DNA of 64,000 nucleotides from JBCCMQ01 sp039026235 (GTDB taxonomy: Bacteria > Pseudomonadota > Alphaproteobacteria > Rhodobacterales > Rhodobacteraceae): NCBI GenBank assembly GCA_039026235.1, contig JBCCMQ010000003.1, forward strand, positions 1 to 64,000. Reading direction: 5' to 3'. This document shows, piece by piece, positions 1 through 8,677 of this stretch. Numbering within the stretch: the first letter of the stretch is position 1; the number at the start of each line of letters is the position of its first letter. A program made the position numbers and the translations under genes. The notes below the pieces were generated by a model. That model was not told where the DNA came from. It saw nothing but the letters and a program-made list of their open reading frames with translations, and ran no database searches.

Positions 1-186
1 GCCGTGAATTTCGTGCCGAAAGTCAAACTCGAAATCGTGGTCGACGCGTCTATGGCCGAGCAAGTTGTCACGACCATTCAGAACACTGCCAAGACCGACA
101 AGATCGGCGACGGCAAAATCTTCGTCCTGGACGTCGAAAGCGCTGTGCGTGTGCGCACCGGCGAAACCGACGCCGACGCATTGTGA
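1..186 (+). CDS. glnK: P-II nitrogen regulatory protein, C-terminal part
   Basis: This is the last 61 codons of a P-II signal-transduction protein; the gene begins before the window. P-II trimers sense 2-oxoglutarate and ATP/ADP and control ammonium transporters and the nitrogen regulatory cascade. The visible part contains the family's C-terminal signature: a VNFVPKVKLEIVV beta strand, then KIGDGKIFVLDVESAVRVRTGE, which in P-II proteins is the end of the core fold with the nucleotide-contacting Arg residues. The uridylylated T-loop lies upstream and is not visible. The neighbour is amtB, starting 33 bp downstream, which is the standard glnK-amtB operon, so GlnK is preferred over GlnB. Expression is probably under nitrogen control, but the promoter is outside the window. 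Confidence 0.93.
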   Translation, partial: AVNFVPKVKLEIVVDASMAEQVVTTIQNTAKTDKIGDGKIFVLDVESAVRVRTGETDADAL

Positions 187-218
187 ACACTCGCGTGACC
201 GTGAAAGGGAAAAACGGC

Positions 219-1571
219 ATGAAACTGAAATCACTTATGACGATCGCGGCGGCCGGAGCCGTGATCCCGACATTGGGCTTGGCCCAGGACGCCGCGCCGG
301 GTGTCGATGCGTCATCTGACGCGATATTCATCTTCAATTCGCTTCTGTTCCTCGTGGGCGGGTTCCTCGTTTTTTGGATGGCCGCCGGATTTGCCATGCT
401 GGAAGCGGGGCTTGTGCGTTCGAAGAACGTCACGATGCAGCTGACTAAGAACATCTCGCTGTTTTCGCTGGCGGCGATCTTCTACTATCTGATCGGCTAC
501 AACCTCATGTATCCGCTTGGAAGCTGGTCGGTTGGAACCGATGAGACGGGCGGCTATCTTGGCGCCTTTGGCCCTGCCCTGCTGGAAGCGGTTGGTGTTG
601 GCCGCGACGGTGCTGACGACTATGGCTACGCCTCGACCGGTTCGGACTTCTTCTTTCAGCTGATGTTCTGTGCCACGACCGCATCAATCGTGTCGGGGAC
701 ACTTGCCGAACGGATCAAGCTGTGGCCGTTCCTAATCTTCGTCATCCTACTGACGGCGTTCATCTACCCGATCCAGGCGTCCTGGAAGTGGGGCGGCGGT
801 TTCCTCGACAGCCAGTGGGGCTTCCTGGACTTTGCCGGTTCGACTGTTGTGCACTCGGTCGGTGGCTGGGCGGCATTGGCTGGTGCGATCGTACTTGGCG
901 CTCGTAAGGGCAAGTACTCAGAAGGTGGCGGCGTCGCCAATCCGATGCCGGGCTCGAACCTTGCCCTGGCAACGCTTGGTACCTTCATCCTCTGGCTTGG
1001 CTGGTTCGGCTTCAACGGCGGTTCGCAGCTTGCGATGGGCACCGTCGGTGACGTTGCCGACGTGAGCCGCATTTTCGCCAACACCAATACCGCTGCGGCG
1101 GGTGGTGCTGTTGCCGCGCTGGTCCTGACACAGGTCATGTATGGCAAGGTTGACCTGACCATGGTGCTGAACGGTGCTCTGGCCGGCCTTGTTTCCATCA
1201 CTGCCGAGCCTCTGACCCCGAGCCTGGGAATGGCGACGATTATTGGTGCGATCGGTGGTTTGATCGTGGTCTTCACGGTCCCGATGCTGGACAAGATGAA
1301 GATCGACGACGTCGTGGGCGCCATCCCGGTTCACCTGTTCGCAGGTATCTGGGGCACCATGGCCGTTCTTCTTACCAACTCTGATGCGACGTTCAGCGGT
1401 CAGCTTGTGCCGATCATCATCGTCGCAGTCTTCGTCTTCGTCGCGTCGCTCGTGATCTGGTTCATTCTGAACGCGGTCATGGGTCTGCGGGTCGATGAAG
1501 AATCTGAAGTCAACGGGCTCGACGTTTCCGAACTGGGAATGGAAGCCTATCCCGACTTTACCAAAGGCTGA
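219..1571 (+). CDS. amtB: Ammonium transporter AmtB
   Basis: Inner-membrane ammonium channel of the Amt/MEP/Rh family, about 450 aa from the ATG at 219. I chose this start because GAAAGGGA lies 8 bp upstream and a signal peptide (MKLKSLMTIAAAGAVIP, cleavage near LGLAQ-DA) begins there; an in-frame GTG at 183 is less likely. Eleven hydrophobic segments can be traced. Family motifs include FWMAAGFAMLEAGLVRSKN near the N-terminus, FDFAGSTVVHSVGG carrying the first pore histidine, FGFNGGSQLA, and VGAIPVHLFAGIWGT with the second pore histidine. GlnK, directly upstream, is expected to block the channel when nitrogen is sufficient. A strong intrinsic terminator follows, so glnK-amtB is probably a closed transcription unit. 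Confidence 0.96.
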   Translation: MKLKSLMTIAAAGAVIPTLGLAQDAAPGVDASSDAIFIFNSLLFLVGGFLVFWMAAGFAMLEAGLVRSKNVTMQLTKNISLFSLAAIFYYLIGYNLMYPLGSWSVGTDETGGYLGAFGPALLEAVGVGRDGADDYGYASTGSDFFFQLMFCATTASIVSGTLAERIKLWPFLIFVILLTAFIYPIQASWKWGGGFLDSQWGFLDFAGSTVVHSVGGWAALAGAIVLGARKGKYSEGGGVANPMPGSNLALATLGTFILWLGWFGFNGGSQLAMGTVGDVADVSRIFANTNTAAAGGAVAALVLTQVMYGKVDLTMVLNGALAGLVSITAEPLTPSLGMATIIGAIGGLIVVFTVPMLDKMKIDDVVGAIPVHLFAGIWGTMAVLLTNSDATFSGQLVPIIIVAVFVFVASLVIWFILNAVMGLRVDEESEVNGLDVSELGMEAYPDFTKG

Positions 1572-1602
1572 CGCTCCTTCCCGTCAGTCCTTACTACCAA
1601 CT

Positions 1603-1636
1603 GGCCCGGGCGCACGCGTCCGGGCTTCTTTTTTTT
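1603..1636 (+). terminator. Intrinsic terminator after amtB
   Basis: GCCCGG (1604-1609) pairs with CCGGGC (1620-1625) around a 10-nt loop and is followed at once by a run of mostly T to about 1636. This is a textbook rho-independent terminator for glnK-amtB. It lies 30 bp after the amtB stop codon. Confidence 0.9.
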
Positions 1637-1675
1637 GAAAGCGCGCTGTTGCCCGCAAATGTCGGGTCTTTGGTG

Positions 1676-2860
1676 CTAGATCCCGACCTCCACGATGGCC
1701 TTTGCCAGGATCGGTATGGATTGCGGGTTCAGTCCGGCGATATTCATGCGGCTGTCGCCAACCATGTAGATGGCGTGATCGGTGCGCAGTTTCTCGACCT
1801 TGTCTGGGGCGGCGCCCAGGCGCGAGAACATGCCGCGATGTTCCGCCAGAAACGAAAACCTGTCCGAGCCGCTGGCCGCCCGCAACGCCTCGGCCAGTTG
1901 CTGGCGCAATTCGAGCATGTAGTTACGCACGTGCTCAAGCTCACTCTCCCATGCAGTGCGCAGCGTTGTGTCCTGCAGGATCATCGTGACGAGACGAGAT
2001 CCGTGATCCGGTGGGAACGAGAAATTCTGTCGGTTCAGGTAAGCGAGCGTCGACTGGGTCAGTGATCTGTCGGCCTCGGGCGCGACCGCGATCAGGATAC
2101 CGGTACGTTCCCGGTAGATCCCAAAATTCTTGGAACAACTGGCGGCGATCACGGTCTCCGGCACACTGGCGGCGACCTTGCGCGTGGCGTCCGCGTCCGC
2201 GTCTAACCCATCACCAAAGCCCTGATAGGCGATATCGATGAAAGGGGTCGCGCCTGTCTGGGCCAACAGCGCTATCAGCGCTTCCCACTGGGTGGGGTTC
2301 AGGTTGGCGCCGGTCGGATTGTGACAACACCCATGCAAAAGAACCACGTCATCGGGTCCGACGCCCGCCAGATCCTCCATCATTCCGTCAAAATCCACGG
2401 CACGTGTGTCTGCGTCGAAATAACGATAAAGGCGCGTTTCGACCCCCATGAACTTCAAGATCGAAAGGTGGTTGGGCCAGGTTGGATCACTGACCCAGAC
2501 ACGAAGGTTCGGACGCGCCATTCGAAGAAGTTCGAGACCCTGGCGCACCGCGCCCGTTCCGCCAGGTTGTGCGGCCGATGCCACCCGGTCGCTGGGGACC
2601 GCATCGCCCAGAACCAGATCGCACATGACGTCGTTGAAAGCCGCATCGCCGGTCAGACCAACATAGGTCTTGGTCGTTTCGTTTTCCCAAAGCTGCTTTT
2701 CGGCTGTTTTGACCGCTTCCATGATGGGCGTGTTGCCGGTGGCATCCTTGAAGACACCAACGCCCAGATCGATCTTTTCCGGGCGCGAATCTTCGCGGAA
2801 TAGCTGCATCAGCATCAGGATCTTGTCGGGCGGTTGTTCTTTGAGTTCGGCGAACATCAT
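1676..2860 (-). CDS. Aromatic/aspartate aminotransferase (class I PLP fold)
   Basis: PLP-dependent transaminase of about 394 aa, the usual length for the aspartate/tyrosine aminotransferase (AspC/TyrB) group. It transfers an amino group between an aromatic or dicarboxylic amino acid and 2-oxoglutarate. Visible marks: an N-terminal DKILMLMQLFRED helix, the LGVGVFKD motif, HGCCHNPTGANL in the cofactor site (HxxxHNPTG in the family), DIAYQGFGDGL, and the PLP lysine in ASCSKNFGIYRERTG. Two adjacent ATGs (2860 and 2857) follow an AGGAG. The first overlaps the upstream sulfurtransferase stop as TAATG, so the two genes are probably translationally coupled. Substrate preference cannot be settled from sequence; the form with a second Cys beside His (HGCCHN) is common in the TyrB-like alphaproteobacterial branch. 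Confidence 0.9.
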   Translation of the reverse strand: MMFAELKEQPPDKILMLMQLFREDSRPEKIDLGVGVFKDATGNTPIMEAVKTAEKQLWENETTKTYVGLTGDAAFNDVMCDLVLGDAVPSDRVASAAQPGGTGAVRQGLELLRMARPNLRVWVSDPTWPNHLSILKFMGVETRLYRYFDADTRAVDFDGMMEDLAGVGPDDVVLLHGCCHNPTGANLNPTQWEALIALLAQTGATPFIDIAYQGFGDGLDADADATRKVAASVPETVIAASCSKNFGIYRERTGILIAVAPEADRSLTQSTLAYLNRQNFSFPPDHGSRLVTMILQDTTLRTAWESELEHVRNYMLELRQQLAEALRAASGSDRFSFLAEHRGMFSRLGAAPDKVEKLRTDHAIYMVGDSRMNIAGLNPQSIPILAKAIVEVGI

Positions 2861-3714
2861 TACTCTCCTGTTGCGACCTTAAAGCCGTCGTAAAGACCCC
2901 ACTCGGCCCATGATCCATCGTAGAGCGCGTGATCCGTCTTGCCGAGCCGCTCGAGGGCAAGGCTTAGGATTGCGGCGCTGACGCCAGAGCCGCAGGTTGT
3001 GATCGCGTGTTTCGACAAATCCACACCCGCATCGATGAAGGCGGCCCGAAGTTGATCGACCGGCAAAAGCGTTCCGTCCTCGGCCAAAAGTCGACCGAAA
3101 GGCAGGTTGACCGAACCTGGAATATGGCCTGAGCGCAATCCAGCACGGGGTTCGGCGGCCACGCCTTGAAAACGCTCTGCGCTTCGCGCGTCGATGATTT
3201 CCCAGTCGCCTAGTTTAGAAGCCGACGCGACCTGCGTCGCATCCTTGACCATCTGTGCCTGGCGCTGAACTGTCATGTGACGGTCACGAATGAGCGGCGG
3301 CAGATCCTCAACCGAGTGCCCCTCGGTACGCCATTTCGGCAACCCGCCGTCCAGCACAGCAATGTCGCGCTTGCCCATAAGGCGGAAGGTCCACCAGACC
3401 CGCGGAGCCGAGAAGATGCCCGCGCCGTCATAGACGACCACCTGATGTCCGTCGCCAATTCCCATGGCGCGCATCCGGGACATGAACTTTTCTATTGGCG
3501 GTGCCATATGCGGCAGATCACTGCGATGGTCCGAAATCTCATCGATGTCAAAGAAACGTGCGCCTGGAATATGGGCTGCGTCATATTCGGCGCGGGCATC
3601 GCGCTTCATAGCCGGCAGATACCATGATCCGTCCAGAATACGCAGATCGGGATCGTGCAGATGGTCCGCCAGCCAGTCCGTACTGACAAGAGTGGTCGGG
3701 TCGTCGACAGTCAT
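2860..3714 (-). CDS. sseA: 3-mercaptopyruvate/thiosulfate sulfurtransferase (two rhodanese domains)
   Basis: About 284 aa with two rhodanese domains: an inactive N-terminal one (LVSTDWLADHL, then IPGARFFDIDEISD) and a catalytic C-terminal one. The active-site loop TTCGSGVSAAIL is near residue 235, and its CGSG(V/T) form is typical of 3-mercaptopyruvate sulfurtransferases rather than thiosulfate-specific rhodaneses. It transfers sulfane sulfur from 3-mercaptopyruvate to thiol acceptors. I chose the ATG at 3714 over an upstream one at 3771 because the conserved TTLVSTDWL begins just after it and GAGG lies upstream. Its stop overlaps the aminotransferase start. Pairing with a transaminase is sensible because transamination of cysteine yields 3-mercaptopyruvate; that link is an inference. 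Confidence 0.9.
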   Translation of the reverse strand: MTVDDPTTLVSTDWLADHLHDPDLRILDGSWYLPAMKRDARAEYDAAHIPGARFFDIDEISDHRSDLPHMAPPIEKFMSRMRAMGIGDGHQVVVYDGAGIFSAPRVWWTFRLMGKRDIAVLDGGLPKWRTEGHSVEDLPPLIRDRHMTVQRQAQMVKDATQVASASKLGDWEIIDARSAERFQGVAAEPRAGLRSGHIPGSVNLPFGRLLAEDGTLLPVDQLRAAFIDAGVDLSKHAITTCGSGVSAAILSLALERLGKTDHALYDGSWAEWGLYDGFKVATGE

Positions 3715-3795
3715 GCGAGGCCTCGGTCGAAATAGCTCTGTCTGCCTAGTGCTCGACGTTGCAAGACGCAAGCGCCGGTCTCGGGCAGACCGCGA

Positions 3796-4275
3796 TCATT
3801 CTCCCTGACGCAAAAGACGTGCCTTTTGGCGCTGCCAGTCGCGTTTTGCTTCGGTTGCGCGCTTGTCGACCGTCTTTTTGCCCTTGGCGATGCCGATCTT
3901 CAGCTTCGCTATCCCACGGTTGTTGAAGTACATAACCAGTGGAACCAGTGTCATGCCCTGCCGCTGCGTCGCCTGCCAAAGGCGCGCAAGCTCTCGCTTA
4001 GACACCAGCAGTTTGCGGCGCCTGCGCTCTTCATGGCCAAAAGTGCGGGCCGGTTCGTAGGGTGCGATGTAGCTATTGACCAACCACAACTCACCGCCTT
4101 CTACGGCGGCATAGCTCTCGGCGATATTGGATTGACCGGTGCGCAACGATTTAACCTCGGACCCCATAAGCTGAAGCCCACATTCGACATCATCATCGAT
4201 CGCATAATCGTACCGCGCCCGCCGGTTTTCGGCGATCACCCGATAGTTGGTGTTTTGATCTTTGTTCGCAGCCAT
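3796..4275 (-). CDS. smpB: SsrA-binding protein SmpB
   Basis: Small basic OB-fold protein of 159 aa that binds tmRNA and delivers it to stalled ribosomes in trans-translation. Family marks are clear: NRRARYDYAIDDDVECGLQLMGSEVKSLR near the N-terminus, then SYAAVEGGELWLVNSYIAPYE, HEERRRRKLL in the middle, and a C-terminal tail GKKTVDKRATEAKRDWQRQKARLL, which becomes helical in the ribosomal mRNA channel. Length is normal. It lies about 80 bp downstream of the sulfurtransferase start on the same strand. The tmRNA gene itself was not seen in the window. Confidence 0.97.
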   Translation of the reverse strand: MAANKDQNTNYRVIAENRRARYDYAIDDDVECGLQLMGSEVKSLRTGQSNIAESYAAVEGGELWLVNSYIAPYEPARTFGHEERRRRKLLVSKRELARLWQATQRQGMTLVPLVMYFNNRGIAKLKIGIAKGKKTVDKRATEAKRDWQRQKARLLRQGE

Positions 4276-4353
4276 AATGCCGGTTCTGTTTGCCAGAGCG
4301 GCCTACCTATCGCCGTCTTGACGGTCGGGTCAATCGTGTGAAGAAATCGGGGC

Positions 4354-4800
4354 ATGTTTGATCAGCTCTTGATTGGCTCTTTCGTCACCTTCACGTCCTT
4401 GCTTTTGGCATCGACACTTTGGTGGATTTTGACGGCCTTCACCGAACGCTGGGAAGCTTGGTTGAGTGCGCCGCCCCACTTCATAAAAAGCACCTACATG
4501 GTCGGAATGGTTGTCCTATGGTCGATGATGATGATGACCGTGGGGGTATGGCTTTGGGCAATCATTTTGCGTCAGATGGCAACCTTTGCCACCTTTGAAG
4601 AAGCCATGTATTTTGCGCTTGTGGCCTATACAACGCTAGGTATTGGAGATGTTCCGGTCCCGAAGGAATGGCGCCTCTTGGGGGGCATGGTGGGGGCAAA
4701 TGGCTTTCTGATGTTTGGCCTGATGACCGCCATGCTGACGGATACATTGCGCCATGTGCGCAATGCCCAGTTCGGAAAAAAAGTCGAATTGCCTGACTAA
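4354..4800 (+). CDS. Two-to-three-helix ion channel (K+ channel-like pore)
   Basis: A 148-aa membrane protein. It has an N-terminal helix (residues about 5-27), a second helix around VGMVVLWSMMMMTVGVWLWA, a pore loop with the filter-like TTLGIGDV near residue 98, and a last helix (LLGGMVGANGFLMFGLMTAML). The layout TM-pore-TM and the filter resemble the Ion_trans_2 potassium-channel family, whose classical filter is T-V-G-Y/F-G-D. Here the first Gly position is Leu-Gly-Ile-Gly, so ion selectivity is uncertain. No regulatory RCK or cyclic-nucleotide domain is present. Its last 4 bases overlap the convergent dapA stop. Confidence 0.75.
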   Translation: MFDQLLIGSFVTFTSLLLASTLWWILTAFTERWEAWLSAPPHFIKSTYMVGMVVLWSMMMMTVGVWLWAIILRQMATFATFEEAMYFALVAYTTLGIGDVPVPKEWRLLGGMVGANGFLMFGLMTAMLTDTLRHVRNAQFGKKVELPD

Positions 4801-5672
4801 TTCGTCAGTCCGACACTGGACATGGCGGCGTCGATCGCCACTTTCGTCGAAGTCGACAGCCCGACCAATGGCATCCGAACTTCTTCGGAACAGCGCCCTA
4901 GCTTGGACAGAGCATATTTTGCACCTGCGAGGCCGGGCTCGATAAAGATCGCCTCGTGCAACGGCATCAGGCGGTCCTGGTATTCAAGGGCTTTCGCATA
5001 GTCTCCCGCCAGGGTCGCCTCTTGAAACTCAGCGCAAAGGCGCGGGGCCACATTGGCGGTGACCGATATGCAGCCGACACCGCCGTGGGCATTAAACCCC
5101 AGGGCCGAGGCATCTTCGCCGGAAAGCTGCACAAATTCCGCACCGCAGGTTTCGCGTTGCTTGGACACGCGGGTCACGTCGCCGGTGGCGTCTTTGACAC
5201 CGATGATGTTGGGCAATTTGGCAAGAGTGCCCATGGTGTCTGGGGCCATATCAACCACTGACCGCCCGGGGATGTTGTAGATAATCAGGGGCAGGTTGGC
5301 CGCTTTGCTAACAGCGGTGAAATGCGCGGTAAGTCCAGATTGCGTAGGCTTGTTGTAGTAAGGGGTTACCACCAAAATCGCATCTGCGCCCACGGCTTCA
5401 GCATGTTGCGCCAGACTGATGGCTTCTTCCGTGTTGTTCGAGCCGGCTCCAGCCACCACGGGCACACGGCCTGCGGCTGCGCGCACGACAGCTCCGATCA
5501 CCTGCTCATGTTCCTCGTGGGTCAGCGTGGGGCTTTCGCCCGTGGTGCCCACGGGGACCAATCCATGGCTGCCCTCGGACACATGCCAATCGACCAGCGC
5601 TTTCAGCGCGTCAAAGTCCACGGCGCCGTCTTTGAACGGCGTTACCAGAGCTGGCATCGATCCCCTGAACAT
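4797..5672 (-). CDS. dapA: 4-hydroxy-tetrahydrodipicolinate synthase
   Basis: TIM-barrel enzyme of 291 aa that condenses pyruvate with aspartate semialdehyde, the first committed step to diaminopimelate and lysine. Family marks: start MFRGSMPALVTPFKDGAVD, PVGTTGESPTL (the conserved G-T-T-G-E that binds pyruvate carboxylate), VTPYYNKPTQ with the catalytic Tyr, and the Schiff-base lysine in IIGVKDATGDV. The ATG at 5672 is preceded by GGAGG at ideal spacing; an upstream in-frame ATG at 5753 would add 27 non-conserved residues. The stop overlaps that of the channel gene. The product meets cell-wall synthesis, which the next gene (lytic transglycosylase) remodels. Confidence 0.96.
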   Translation of the reverse strand: MFRGSMPALVTPFKDGAVDFDALKALVDWHVSEGSHGLVPVGTTGESPTLTHEEHEQVIGAVVRAAAGRVPVVAGAGSNNTEEAISLAQHAEAVGADAILVVTPYYNKPTQSGLTAHFTAVSKAANLPLIIYNIPGRSVVDMAPDTMGTLAKLPNIIGVKDATGDVTRVSKQRETCGAEFVQLSGEDASALGFNAHGGVGCISVTANVAPRLCAEFQEATLAGDYAKALEYQDRLMPLHEAIFIEPGLAGAKYALSKLGRCSEEVRMPLVGLSTSTKVAIDAAMSSVGLTN

Positions 5673-5819
5673 GGCATCCTCCGTCGCATGGACTTCTATC
5701 ATCGGGCGGCTTACGCGGTTCGGCCGCTGCGGGCAAGCTTCTGTTGCGGTCATGTAACGGTGTGCCCAAAGCGGGGTTGGTGATTCCGAATTTCTGAGCT
5801 AGATAAAATAGTGGGGGCG

Positions 5820-7808
5820 ATGGAAAGCTGTCGGAGTTCCGGAGTGCTGCCACGGTTCCTGCCATTCATGCTTGCGTGCACGTTGTGTTTTGGGGCTTCA
5901 GCCCAGGATCAACTCCGTCCTGAACCGCGACCATCGATCACGGCGCTGAAGGGCGGGGCTGTCATGCAAGCGGTGCGTGGGCGCGACTGGGCAGCGGCAT
6001 ACTCGGCCGCGCGCCGAGTTGGCCCGGCAATGGTTCAGGTCGTCGACTGGCACGCCCTAAGGGCCGGCCGTGGCGACTTCGACGACTATCTCACGTTCCT
6101 TGACACCCACCCGGACTGGCCCGGACTGGCGCTGCTTCGCAAGGCCGGTGAGACCAAGATCACGCCAGAGACCAGACGCTCTGACGTATTGGACTTTTTC
6201 GGCGAAGATATACCGCAGACCGCCCACGGTGCTTTACATCTGGCCGATGCCTTGCGCGCCTCGGGCGATGCGCAGAGCGGCGCGGATACGCTGGTTCTGG
6301 CCTGGACAACACTCGCTTTTGCGCCGGCCGAGGAGAAGCTTTTCCTAGAGGAGTTCGGCCCGCTTTTGCGCCCAACGGTGCATGACCGTATCGACATGCT
6401 GCTCTGGCGCGGGCGCTTTTCCGATGCGGAACGTCTTTTGCCCTTCGCCGACGCGGGCTGGAAAGAGCTTGCCGCCGCGCGCGCCGGTTTGCGACGTGAT
6501 ACCGCCGGCGTGGACGGTCTGGTCAACAAGGTGCCCAAAGCACTGGCCGACAATCCGGGCCTTGCCTATGAACGCTTCCTCTGGCGACTGGACCGCGGAC
6601 GCACCGAAGGCGCCATCGATATGATCCGCGCGCGATCGGAAAGCGCCGCGGCGCTCGGCCAGCCCGAGCGCTGGGCAAGCTGGCGGCGCTATCTCGCCCG
6701 GTCAGAGCTCAGGGCCGGCCGCACCGAGGTTGCCTACGAACTGGCGGCGAACCACTTTCTTGAGGGCGGCAGCAACTTTGCCGATCTGGAGTGGCTGGCG
6801 GGTTATATCGCCTTGCGTCTGTTGGATCAGCCCGAGGCGGCTCTGGCGCATTTCCAGACGTTCAAGTCCGGCGTCAAAAGCCCGATCAGCCTGGGCCGGG
6901 CCGGCTACTGGGAAGGCCGCGCGCTGGAAACATTGGGGCGCGAGACTGAAGCTGCGACCGCATTCGCTTACGGTGCAGGTTATCAAACAAGCTTCTACGG
7001 CCTTCTCGCCGCAGAACGGGCGGGCATCCCGATGGATCCCGCCCTCGCCGGCGCTATCGCCGCCACGGGATGGGAAACGTCGTCCTTTGCAGGAAGCACG
7101 GTCCTTGAGGCGGCGCTTGAGTTGCATGCAAGTGGCGAACTTGATTTGGCGGAACGCTTCTTCACCCATCTTGCCGAGTCGCTGCCCGAAGATGAGGCCG
7201 CTCAGTTAGGCGAGCTGGCCCTCGAACTGGATGAGCCTCATATCGCTGTGATGATCGGAAAGCGCGTCGCGCGCCGCGGCATGGTTCTTCCGCGCCCGTA
7301 TTTCCCCGTTGTCGCGCCCGCGCGTGAGCTTCCGGTTGATCTGGAACTGGCCCTATCGATTATCCGGCGTGAAAGCGAATTCGACCCCAAGGTGGTAAGT
7401 GGCGCCGGTGCGCGCGGCTTGATGCAATTGATGCCGCGAACCGCGCAAGAAATGGCGGGCCGGCTGAACATTGGATATTCGCAAAGCCGGCTGACGGCTG
7501 ATCCGATCTATAATGCGCAACTCGGAAGTGCCTATCTGGCCGAGCTTGAAGATCGGTATAGTGGCAACATTGTCCTGATGTCGGCGGCCTACAACGCGGG
7601 TCCGTCCCGTGCGGACCGATGGATCGCACAATTCGGCGACCCACGGGCGACGGATGTCGATGTTATCGACTGGATCGAGGGAATTCCCTTCCGTGAAACC
7701 CGCAACTACGTCATGCGGGTGGCCGAGAGCCATCTTGTCTATCGGGCCAGAGTGTCGGGCAAAGTGCAGCCCATTGAGCTTACCGAAGAGCTGAAAAGCC
7801 GCAATTAA
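5820..7808 (+). CDS. slt: Soluble lytic murein transglycosylase
   Basis: Periplasmic muramidase of about 662 aa that cleaves the MurNAc-GlcNAc bond of peptidoglycan with formation of 1,6-anhydroMurNAc. An N-terminal signal peptide (hydrophobic FLPFMLACTLCFGASAQ) is followed by a long alpha-superhelical U/L-like region, then a C-terminal SLT domain. The catalytic Glu is in IIRRESEFDPKVVS (about residue 520), followed by GARGLMQLMPRTAQ and MSAAYNAGPSRADRW, all classical SLT motifs. Starts at the ATG 5820 or a GTG at 5811 are both possible; the Shine-Dalgarno is only a G-run. It is convergent with the EamA gene, sharing TTAA at the stops. Confidence 0.93.
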   Translation: MESCRSSGVLPRFLPFMLACTLCFGASAQDQLRPEPRPSITALKGGAVMQAVRGRDWAAAYSAARRVGPAMVQVVDWHALRAGRGDFDDYLTFLDTHPDWPGLALLRKAGETKITPETRRSDVLDFFGEDIPQTAHGALHLADALRASGDAQSGADTLVLAWTTLAFAPAEEKLFLEEFGPLLRPTVHDRIDMLLWRGRFSDAERLLPFADAGWKELAAARAGLRRDTAGVDGLVNKVPKALADNPGLAYERFLWRLDRGRTEGAIDMIRARSESAAALGQPERWASWRRYLARSELRAGRTEVAYELAANHFLEGGSNFADLEWLAGYIALRLLDQPEAALAHFQTFKSGVKSPISLGRAGYWEGRALETLGRETEAATAFAYGAGYQTSFYGLLAAERAGIPMDPALAGAIAATGWETSSFAGSTVLEAALELHASGELDLAERFFTHLAESLPEDEAAQLGELALELDEPHIAVMIGKRVARRGMVLPRPYFPVVAPARELPVDLELALSIIRRESEFDPKVVSGAGARGLMQLMPRTAQEMAGRLNIGYSQSRLTADPIYNAQLGSAYLAELEDRYSGNIVLMSAAYNAGPSRADRWIAQFGDPRATDVDVIDWIEGIPFRETRNYVMRVAESHLVYRARVSGKVQPIELTEELKSRN

Positions 7809-8677
7809 GCGCCCGAGGCCACCCGTTCCCGCCACAGGGTAAAAATGCCAGCGCCAACCACGATGCCGGCACCCAGTGCCACATTGAGTTCCAGGCTTTC
7901 ACCGAAGACCATTATTCCCAGCAGGCTGGCGAAAACCAGTTGCAGATAGGCAAAGGGCTGAACGGCGCTGGCCTCGGCAACCTCGTAGCAGCGGATCAGC
8001 AGCCAGTGACCGAATGCACCGGTCAGGCAAAGCAGGCCCATCCATGCCCAATCCGGCGCGGTCATGGGTTCCCAGAACCAAACGCCGACGGCTGTCATGG
8101 CCGCACATCCTGCTGTCCCGGTCCAGAAAAAGCTGGTCGATGCGGAATCCGCGCGCGCCGCATAGCGTGTGAGAAGCCCGTAAAGAGCAAACAGCGCTGC
8201 CGACCCCAGAGGGATCAGCGCCAGCGGTGAAAACACCGCGAAACCTGGTCGCAGGATGATCAGGACACCCAGGAAGCCTATTCCGACAGCCACCCAGCGG
8301 CGCCATCCGACCCGTTCGCCCAAAAGCGGACCGGACAGGGCGGCGATCAGCAGTGGGTAGCAGGTAAAGACTGCATGGCTTTCGACCAGGCCAAGATAGG
8401 TAAACGCCAGAACCATCACGCAGATTTCCAACGCCAGAAGAAGCCCGCGAAAGATCTGCAGCACAGGCTGCGATGTGCGCGCCGCGCCGGGAACGCCGCC
8501 CGGCGATCTGGCGGCCATGCTCAGCACGAACGCGGCAAAGAACCAGTAGCGGATCATCACCACCATAAAGACGTTGTATTCTGATGCGAGATGGCGAGAG
8601 ATGCCGTCTTGGACAGCGAATACGAAGGTCGTCGCCACCATCAGGGCAATGCCCAGCCGGGTGTTGTTCTCGCTCAC
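7805..8677 (-). CDS. EamA/DMT-family transporter
   Basis: A 290-aa inner-membrane protein with ten predicted helices and the duplicated EamA (drug/metabolite transporter) layout: the first repeat begins GIALMVATTFVFAVQDGISRHL and a second repeat is traceable around residues 150-280. The end of the first repeat, PLLGERVGWRRWVAVGIGFLGV, and of the second, FGESLELNVALGAGIVVGAGI, are the typical E-R / E-S...G-G-I-V-G signatures. The substrate is unknown. The start is a GTG at 8677 that overlaps the mnmD stop (GTGA), so it is probably co-translated with mnmD. Confidence 0.87.
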   Translation of the reverse strand: MSENNTRLGIALMVATTFVFAVQDGISRHLASEYNVFMVVMIRYWFFAAFVLSMAARSPGGVPGAARTSQPVLQIFRGLLLALEICVMVLAFTYLGLVESHAVFTCYPLLIAALSGPLLGERVGWRRWVAVGIGFLGVLIILRPGFAVFSPLALIPLGSAALFALYGLLTRYAARADSASTSFFWTGTAGCAAMTAVGVWFWEPMTAPDWAWMGLLCLTGAFGHWLLIRCYEVAEASAVQPFAYLQLVFASLLGIMVFGESLELNVALGAGIVVGAGIFTLWRERVASGA

